Of a stretch of 28,152 bases of DNA, positions 22,397-28,152 are shown piece after piece. Position 1 is the stretch's first letter. The number at the start of each line of letters is the position of its first letter. Both the position numbers and the translations under genes were made by a program. The DNA comes from a virus. The notes under the pieces were generated by a model. That model had not been told where the DNA came from, made no database searches, and was given only the letters and a program-made list of their open reading frames with translations. Location of the stretch: the IMG/VR virus record IMGVR_UViG_3300008261_004038, positions 1 through 28,152 of that record. One strand, given 5' to 3'.

Positions 22397-25300
22397 TTAA
22401 ATTATAAATACCCTGACTCTCTTAGGTGGAACATAATTTATCTTTCTATTCTCAGAGAATCCTTCAATGTTTGTATTTGTGAATCCATTATAGTTAGATC
22501 TAGCAAAAGACTCAAGTGTGTTTCCAAATATTCTGAATGCTTTTTGTGATACTTTATAATCATAAAATACAGATTTTGCTGTACTTGTAAATACTCCAAT
22601 TGATCCAGATCCACGGAATGCTTCTGTATTTCTTTCTCCCGAAGATCCAATAAAGTTGAATAATGTAGTTGTAACCTTTGGTATAAAGGATACTTTCGTT
22701 GTGGAAAGAAGATCTGTGACCAATCTTCCACTTCCAGTATATAGACCTTCTCCGAATGATTCTTTAGCAGAACCATTAATTCTGAATAGATTTGTTTCTC
22801 CTCTGGTATTTTTGGAGGCAGAATATGATGTTCCAACAAAAGAGAATACGGAACCAGATCCAATATAAGATTCTGTATTCTTTTCAACTGCAGATCCAGA
22901 GATCTTAAATAATTCTCTAGTATCATCTGGACTAAATGCTGCAGATTCTGTTCCACTTGAGAATCCGAATAGAGAACCTTTTCCTTTATATACAGATGGT
23001 TTTGCAGTAAATCCAGATCCAGAAACTTTAATTTGTACTGGTTTTTCTGTAGTTCTGATGGAACTAGATTCATCAGAAGATGCAATATATGTTTTATTAT
23101 TCTGGTCTGGACGACCAGAACCTTCAGATACTTTAAGTTTTCCTTCACCAATATAAATTGGTTGAGTTCTAGCACTTCCTGTACCAGTAAACTTAAATAG
23201 TGCAGTATTTTCTGGTGGATTAGATCCTTTGGATTCTGCTGCAGATATAAACGCAAATACTGATCCAGATCCAACAAAACTTTCTGTGTTTCTTTCCTTA
23301 GCAGAACCTCTAACTCTAATAACAAATGTATCAAGTTTGTATGCGTTTGAGAGGTATTCGGAAGCACTTCCAAATCCAAATAGATTTCCTCTTCCAATAT
23401 AATTGTAATTTCTATTTTCAGTGGAAGAAGAAGTTATTGAAATAGAACCAGAACCTGGATATCTTGGTCTGATTAAGATCAGTGATTCTACATTAATTCT
23501 TTCTAGACCAATACCAACATAAGATTCTGAATTTCTATTAATAGAAGAACCAGTAAACTTAAATAGTGCAGTATTTTCTGGTGGATTTGCACCAAAGGAT
23601 TCTACTTTACTTACAAATGTAAATAGTGATCCAGATCCAATTTCTGTTGCTGGAGTAGTTGATTCTGCAGCAGAACCACGAATAAAATAAGATCCACTAC
23701 CAATATGAATTGGTTTGAGACGGATGACTGCTCTTCCTCTAACTTTAAGGGTTCCGAAACCAGTCTCACGGAATTGGAAGTAAAGACCAACTTTACCACT
23801 AAGTCTAATTGCTTGGGGTTTGCCGACCTCAGTAATTCCAGTACTTTCAAATGCAGCAACAAGTCTAGTTTTGTCGTCTGCATCCAATATCTGTGATGCT
23901 TGACGAACTGTAACTGTTCCAGAACCAATCTCGGTAGTAGGAGTAATTGATTCTGTAGCAGCACCAGAAATTCTGAAGAGACCAGAAACAGGTGGTTTTG
24001 GACCAAATGCTTCTGTTGTACTTGAGAATCCAAATAGTGATCCAGAACCAACATAAGATTCTGTATTCTTAAGATTGCTATATCCTCCAGAGAAACTTGT
24101 TAATCCAAATGGTCTTAATCCACGACCAGTAATGAGTCCATAATCTTGTGTTTCTTGACCATATAATTCATTGTCAAGAATAGATCCATAATTTTCCGAC
24201 GAACAATTTGGAGATAGGATGGATCCAATTTCTACATTCGCATAAGAACTAATAGGTGTATTAGCGTAATCACCTATAGTTGCTATACACTCAGTTATGG
24301 AACCATAATCTAGACCCTCATAATCAACTACAGAGGATTCATTATAAGAAGCAGTTGTTCTTTCTGCCTTACTGCCGAAACCAAATGCTCTACCTGTTCC
24401 TACATAGGATTCTGTGTTTTTCTCTACAGCAGAACTAAACAGTTTAAATAAACCAGTTGAAGTTGGTGAATATGTATTTGTTTCTGATTTACTTACAAAT
24501 ATGAATAGAGAACCACTACCAACATAATCTTCTGTATTCTTCTCTATAACTGCACTAGAGAATTTTGTTAATCCAAATGGTCTTAATCCACGACCAGTAA
24601 TGAGTCCATAATCTTGTGTTTCTTGACCATATAATTCATTGTCAAGAATAGATCCATAATCTTCTGTAGAAGATCCTGGTGCTAATATAGAACCAATTTC
24701 AAAATTACTATAGTTTCCTATTTGGTCATTAGCATAATCACCTATAGTTGCTACTCCATCAATTATAGAACCATAATCTAGACCCTCATAATCAACTATA
24801 GATGATAGGTTATAACTTACTGCTGTTCTTTCTGCCTTACTTCCAAATCCAAAGAGTGATCCAGTACCAACGTATGATTCTGTATTCTTAAGATCACTAT
24901 ATGCTCCACGAATCTTAAGAACACCACGACCAACATGACTTGGTAATACAAATATATTGGCAGTTCCAAAGTCAAATAGTTTACCACTACCAACATAATC
25001 TTCTGTATTCTTCTCTATAACTGCACTAGAGAATTTTGTTAATCCAAATGGTCTTAATCCACGACCAGTAATGAGTCCATAATCATCACGTTCTGAAGGT
25101 AAGTTTGGATCATCAAGAATAGATCCATAATCTTCTGTAGAAGATCCTGGAGATAGCAGATCACTTATTAAAGTATCACTATAAGTGTTTATAGGTGTAT
25201 TAGCATAATCACCTATAGTTGCTGTTCCATCAGTAATTAAACCGTAATCCAGACCATCATAGTCAACTGTTGAAGAGAGATTATAACTTACTGCTGTTCT

Positions 25301-26866
25301 CTCTGCCTTGCTGCCAAATCCAAATGCTCTACCTGTTCCTACATAGGATTCAGTATTCTTGAGATCACTATATGCTCCACGAATCTTAAGAACACCTTTA
25401 CCATAATGAATTGGTAGTACAAATATCTTAGCATCACCGAAGTTAAATAACTTACCCGAACCAACATAATCTTCGGTATTCTTTTCTATAACCGAACTAG
25501 AGAATGAAGTCAATCCAAATGGTCTTAATCCACGACCAGTAATGAGACCATAATCATCACGTTCCTCTGGTAAATTTGGATCATCAAGGATTGAACCATA
25601 ATCTTCTATTGATGATCCTGGAGATAGCAGATCACCAATTTCTGTATCTGCATAGGTACTAATTGGTGTATTAGCATAATCACCTATAGTTGATGTTCCA
25701 TCAGTAATTAAACCGTAATCCAGACCATCATAGTCAACTGTTGAAGAAAGATTATAACTTACTGCAGTCTTTTCTGCCTTACTACCGAACCCAAATACTC
25801 TTCCTGTTCCTACATAAGATTCCGTATTCTTGAGATCACTATATGCTCCACGAATCTTAAGAACACCTTTACCATAATGTATTGGTAATACAAATATCTT
25901 AGCATTTCCAAATCCAAATGCCTTTCCTATTCCTACATAATTCTCGGTGTTCTTCTCTATTAATGAACTAGAGAATCTGGTTAATCCAAATGGTCTTAAT
26001 CCACGACCAGTAATGAGACCATAATCATCACGTTCTTCTGGTAAATTTGGATCATCAAGGATTGAACCATAATCTTCTATTGATGATCCTGGAGATAATA
26101 AATCACTTATTGAAGTATCACTATAAGTGTTTATAGGTGTATTGGCATAGTCACCTATAGTTGCTGTTCCATCGGTTATGGATGCATAATCTAAACTCTC
26201 ATAAGAAACGACAGAGGAGTTGTTGTATGATGCAACAACTCTCTCTGCCTTACTTCCAAATCCAAATGCTCTGCCTTCTGCTACATAGGATTCCGTATTC
26301 TTTTCTGATGATATTCCATTACTGTAAGATAAAATACCGTAACCAATATATGAAGAATTGATATAGTAATTTGATTTTCCTTGAAATAGAAATACTGTTC
26401 CTTGTATTTCTGATACTCTTGCAATAGAATATTTTGTTGCCGATATAACTTTACCTACTCTTCCATTTGCTGGTGTATTATCATCAACAATAATTCCATA
26501 AGAATCAAAAGATGTTGGAGTATCTAATATACTGCCATAGTCATCTATTGAAGAACCTGGTGATAGAAGGTTTTCAATTTCTACGTTTGCATATTCTTGT
26601 ATAGTTGAATTTGCATAATCACTAATTACTGCAATTCCATCAAAAAGTAGTCCATAGTCTTCCGATAGAGTGTAGAGAGTGGAAAACTCGTTATAAGAAA
26701 ATGAAAATCTTTGTTGAGAAAAACTAGTTTTTGAATTTAATGAAAATAAATTATTCTGACTAACAACATCAAATAAAGCAGAGCTGGAGAAATTACCAAT
26801 TTCTGTGGTTTGAAAAGAAATTAGTTGTGGTGAAATTGTCCCTGTTTTATATGAGTAAACTGCCAT
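22397..26866 (-). CDS. giant modular repeat virion protein (1489 aa)
   Basis: The first ~290 residues include units such as EDYGLLFDGIAVISDYANS and PGSSIDDYGSILD. They are followed by five near-identical repeats of 156-157 aa. Each repeat contains NTE(S/D)YVG.G.(A/L)FGFG, DYANTPI, LLSPGSSIEDYGSILD, DDYGLITGRGLRPFGLT and IFVLPIHYGKGVLKIRGA. GRGLRPFGLT occurs near residues 292, 449, 606, 763 and 919. The C-terminal third is made of shorter units, mostly alternating (N)TESYVGSGS.F.F and ..P..(Y/H).G.G.L..(R)G. It has few charged runs, no cysteine-rich region and no signal peptide. It resembles large cyanophage structural proteins, presumably long fibre or tail-surface proteins. No catalytic motif was seen. 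Confidence 0.8.
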   Translation of the reverse strand: MAVYSYKTGTISPQLISFQTTEIGNFSSSALFDVVSQNNLFSLNSKTSFSQQRFSFSYNEFSTLYTLSEDYGLLFDGIAVISDYANSTIQEYANVEIENLLSPGSSIDDYGSILDTPTSFDSYGIIVDDNTPANGRVGKVISATKYSIARVSEIQGTVFLFQGKSNYYINSSYIGYGILSYSNGISSEKNTESYVAEGRAFGFGSKAERVVASYNNSSVVSYESLDYASITDGTATIGDYANTPINTYSDTSISDLLSPGSSIEDYGSILDDPNLPEERDDYGLITGRGLRPFGLTRFSSSLIEKNTENYVGIGKAFGFGNAKIFVLPIHYGKGVLKIRGAYSDLKNTESYVGTGRVFGFGSKAEKTAVSYNLSSTVDYDGLDYGLITDGTSTIGDYANTPISTYADTEIGDLLSPGSSIEDYGSILDDPNLPEERDDYGLITGRGLRPFGLTSFSSSVIEKNTEDYVGSGKLFNFGDAKIFVLPIHYGKGVLKIRGAYSDLKNTESYVGTGRAFGFGSKAERTAVSYNLSSTVDYDGLDYGLITDGTATIGDYANTPINTYSDTLISDLLSPGSSTEDYGSILDDPNLPSERDDYGLITGRGLRPFGLTKFSSAVIEKNTEDYVGSGKLFDFGTANIFVLPSHVGRGVLKIRGAYSDLKNTESYVGTGSLFGFGSKAERTAVSYNLSSIVDYEGLDYGSIIDGVATIGDYANDQIGNYSNFEIGSILAPGSSTEDYGSILDNELYGQETQDYGLITGRGLRPFGLTKFSSAVIEKNTEDYVGSGSLFIFVSKSETNTYSPTSTGLFKLFSSAVEKNTESYVGTGRAFGFGSKAERTTASYNESSVVDYEGLDYGSITECIATIGDYANTPISSYANVEIGSILSPNCSSENYGSILDNELYGQETQDYGLITGRGLRPFGLTSFSGGYSNLKNTESYVGSGSLFGFSSTTEAFGPKPPVSGLFRISGAATESITPTTEIGSGTVTVRQASQILDADDKTRLVAAFESTGITEVGKPQAIRLSGKVGLYFQFRETGFGTLKVRGRAVIRLKPIHIGSGSYFIRGSAAESTTPATEIGSGSLFTFVSKVESFGANPPENTALFKFTGSSINRNSESYVGIGLERINVESLILIRPRYPGSGSISITSSSTENRNYNYIGRGNLFGFGSASEYLSNAYKLDTFVIRVRGSAKERNTESFVGSGSVFAFISAAESKGSNPPENTALFKFTGTGSARTQPIYIGEGKLKVSEGSGRPDQNNKTYIASSDESSSIRTTEKPVQIKVSGSGFTAKPSVYKGKGSLFGFSSGTESAAFSPDDTRELFKISGSAVEKNTESYIGSGSVFSFVGTSYSASKNTRGETNLFRINGSAKESFGEGLYTGSGRLVTDLLSTTKVSFIPKVTTTLFNFIGSSGERNTEAFRGSGSIGVFTSTAKSVFYDYKVSQKAFRIFGNTLESFARSNYNGFTNTNIEGFSENRKINYVPPKRVRVFII
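24105..26460. repeat. five long in-frame tandem repeats, period 468-471 bp
   Basis: The marker CCAAATGGTCTTAATCC-type sequence starts at 24105, 24573, 25044, 25515 and 25986, giving spacings of 468, 471, 471 and 471 bp. All are multiples of three. Copies share long stretches of identical DNA, so repeat number may vary and short-read assembly could collapse or expand it. Confidence 0.93.
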
Positions 26867-26902
26867 TATAACTTACTTGCAGTTTTAGTATAAAAAAATA
26901 TA

Positions 26903-27205
26903 TTAGACTAATGGTAATGTTGTGGATCCAATTCCAACGACATTAAGAAGAAGATTTGAACCAACTACTGAAATTCTAACTGGCAACGAATTGATGTCAC
27001 TTATAAAACCACCAAAAGATGTTAATATACCGGAAACACTAACATTTCCTTCCACGGTTAATTTTGATGTTGCATTTGTAGTTCCAATACCAACAGAAGT
27101 AGTAAATATTCCTGATGTTATTTGATCAACATCAAATGCAAGTTGGTTTATAACTTGACGTTGATAATCAAAAGTTGAATTTAAACCTACATTAAGTGCT
27201 GCCAT
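26903..27205 (-). CDS. small fibre-like protein sharing an N-terminal module with the next gene (100 aa)
   Basis: Residues 6-20 (VGLNSTFDYQRQVIN) nearly match VGLNSTFDQQRIVIN in the 219-aa gene directly upstream. Both continue with a short helix, then VGIGTTN.TSK..V.GNV..(S/T)G, a unit typical of phage fibre shafts. The remainder is beta-rich with no cysteine. It is probably a small fibre or baseplate-attached protein that uses the same docking site as its neighbour. It is 36 bp upstream of the giant repeat gene and follows a GATAAATA late promoter variant. Confidence 0.75.
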   Translation of the reverse strand: MAALNVGLNSTFDYQRQVINQLAFDVDQITSGIFTTSVGIGTTNATSKLTVEGNVSVSGILTSFGGFISDINSLPVRISVVGSNLLLNVVGIGSTTLPLV

Positions 27206-27234
27206 TTTATTTTATACTACAGGACTATTATTTT

Positions 27235-27242
27235 TATTTATC
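27235..27242 (-). promoter_or_regulatory. variant late promoter GATAAATA upstream of the 100-aa gene
   Basis: GATAAATA lies on the minus strand with 29 bases to the ATG. This is the same variant as the one at 22370-22377. Confidence 0.6.
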
Positions 27243-27262
27243 AAACTATGGTAATGGAATAT

Positions 27263-27922
27263 TTAATTGATCTTAAATATTTCCATCTTCGTCCAAGCAC
27301 CATCACCAGTGCCTCTAATATTTTGACTGGTTGGGTTTGATGTATAAACAGTAGCATCAATATAATCTGTTGTTCCATTCATTGTAACAATACCACAAGC
27401 ATTCATGGTATAAGCAAAAGTGTGTATTCCAACCTGACTTAATGCAAAGGTATTTCCATTTTTTCTGATTTGAATATTTGTTTGATTATTTGTAATTGTC
27501 CCCTCAAACCAATTTACCATTAAATCAACATGATAAGTTCCTGCAACGGTTGGTGTAGTGCGAGTTGTAATTCCAGTGTACCAATTATTTGGATCACTAA
27601 CTGCAGAAAATCCAATTAAAGTATCTGAACCGTTAAGAGCAGTTTGATCTGTTGTTCTTGCGAGTTTTACATAATAATTTCCAGGTGCATTTAGATTTCC
27701 AGTAATTGTTGTAACACCAGTGATTTTTACATTACCAACAACATCAAATTTTGATGTTGGATTTGTGGTTCCTATTCCAACATTAGAAAATGTATGAATT
27801 CCTACATTTGTTTTTGCAAAAATACCAGAAGAAGTTAAATTTTCAATATCAACAGAAATATCATTTATTACAATTCTTTGTTGATCAAATGTAGAATTTA
27901 ACCCTACAAATCTTGGTGCCAT
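27263..27922 (-). CDS. small tail-fibre-like protein with C1q/TNF-like head (219 aa)
   Basis: The N-terminal module (RFVGLNSTFDQQRIVIND) is shared with the following 100-aa gene. It is followed by a shaft unit with VGIGTTNPTSKFDVVGNVKITG. Residues about 85-219 look like a C1q/TNF jelly-roll trimer domain: TPTVAGTYHVDLMVNW, then NIQIRKNGNTFALSQV, then TMNGTTDYIDATVYTS. Such domains often form fibre tips that bind surface ligands. Binding specificity cannot be read. A strong terminator lies just upstream, between this gene and the partial gene at the window edge. Confidence 0.78.
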   Translation of the reverse strand: MAPRFVGLNSTFDQQRIVINDISVDIENLTSSGIFAKTNVGIHTFSNVGIGTTNPTSKFDVVGNVKITGVTTITGNLNAPGNYYVKLARTTDQTALNGSDTLIGFSAVSDPNNWYTGITTRTTPTVAGTYHVDLMVNWFEGTITNNQTNIQIRKNGNTFALSQVGIHTFAYTMNACGIVTMNGTTDYIDATVYTSNPTSQNIRGTGDGAWTKMEIFKIN

Positions 27923-27948
27923 ATTTTTTACATTAATAGAAAAAATAA

Positions 27949-27974
27949 GGAGGGATCACTTTCGCAACCCCTCC
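27949..27974 (-). terminator. rho-independent terminator upstream of the C1q-like gene
   Basis: On the minus strand GGAGGG pairs with CCCTCC. The stem extends inward by five more pairs (three of them G-U wobbles) to a GAAA tetraloop closed by C-G, and TTATTTTTT follows. It ends transcription of the gene whose stop is at 27999. The C1q-like gene begins 26 bases downstream. Confidence 0.88.
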
Positions 27975-27998
27975 ATAATAAAAGTATATTTTTAAATA

Positions 27999-28152
27999 TC
28001 AGTCAAGACTGATGTTCAGTGTAACTTTAATTTGGTCTCCATTGTTTTGAATGTTGTAAGGACCGTTTGTGAATCTTTCTGCGAAGAAGATGCTGCTGTA
28101 AAGTGTTGCTGCTCCAACACCATTTAATGCAGGAGTAGTTGTAAATGTTGTT
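27999..28152 (-). CDS. C-terminal fragment of an unrecognised virion-type protein (cut by window edge)
   Basis: An open frame enters from the window edge and ends in TGA at 27999-28001. It encodes the last 50 residues, including AATLYSSIFFAERFTNGPYN and ending IKVTLNISLD. The alternation of Thr, Asn and Ile is beta-like and fits a structural protein of the fibre/baseplate block, but the family cannot be named from this fragment. A strong terminator follows directly. Confidence 0.7.
   Translation of the reverse strand, partial: TTFTTTPALNGVGAATLYSSIFFAERFTNGPYNIQNNGDQIKVTLNISLD

Noticed and set aside
22438-23397. A 319-aa Leu/Gln/Glu-rich open frame on the minus strand
   Set aside because: It lies wholly inside the 1489-aa repeat gene in another frame; its composition is what a frame-shifted reading of that repetitive gene gives.
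24105-26460. Regularly spaced identical sequences, considered as a CRISPR array
   Set aside because: The units are ~471 bp, in frame, and coding throughout; there are no short repeats with unique spacers and no cas genes.

Overview
The window looks like part of an AT-rich T4-like marine myovirus genome, most likely a cyanophage (Prochlorococcus/Synechococcus type). A related phage of another marine bacterium cannot be excluded from sequence alone. The evidence is the run of T4 head-completion and packaging genes in T4-like order on the minus strand (13, 14, 15, 16, 17), T4-type late promoter octamers (TATAAATA), and large repetitive virion proteins of the kind seen in T4-like cyanophages. No rRNA, tRNA, integrase, IS element or CRISPR array was seen. 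No photosynthesis gene lies in the window.

Layout, in the direction of minus-strand transcription (high to low coordinates). (1) 28152-16039 is a virion and tail-fibre block. It holds the 3' end of an unrecognised structural gene followed by a strong terminator, then a C1q-like small fibre protein (27922-27263), a 100-aa protein with the same N-terminal module, a 1489-aa protein built on five ~471-bp repeats, a 1379-aa beta-helix fibre protein, a 505-aa fibre protein that looks like the severed 3' end of its neighbour, and two small virion proteins. (2) 16032-13152 holds two paralogous Gly/Cys-rich proteins (about 33 and 35 cysteines) flanking an acidic 219-aa protein, and ends in a perfect 14-bp-stem terminator. 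(3) 13073-6308 is a compact glycan operon with overlapping genes: a GT9/heptosyltransferase-like enzyme, two NodU-type O-carbamoyltransferases separated by a 2-oxoglutarate/Fe(II) oxygenase, heptose-1-phosphate adenylyltransferase, heptose-7-phosphate kinase, a small HAD phosphatase and a cupin. An hldD-like epimerase (5536-6336) is the only recognised plus-strand gene; it has its own sigma70-like promoter and meets the operon tail to tail with a 29-bp overlap. (4) 5452-1 is the neck and terminase block: gp13, gp14 (with a large beta-repeat insertion), gp15 (C-terminally extended), gp16, a 325-aa protein with a putative capsid-targeting peptide, a 59-aa protein, and the first 167 codons of gp17.

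The glycan genes outline an ADP-L-glycero-D-manno-heptose route (kinase, phosphatase, adenylyltransferase, epimerase) plus transfer and carbamoylation. The first step (GmhA) is not in the window and would have to come from the host or elsewhere in the genome. Placing this cassette between adhesin-like fibre genes and the neck genes suggests a role at the host surface or in decorating a glycan, but that is inference.

Two things need checking before the sequence is taken at face value. A perfect 59-bp tandem duplication breaks gp13, which should be essential. A frame change also separates the 1379-aa and 505-aa fibre ORFs. Either could be an assembly error.
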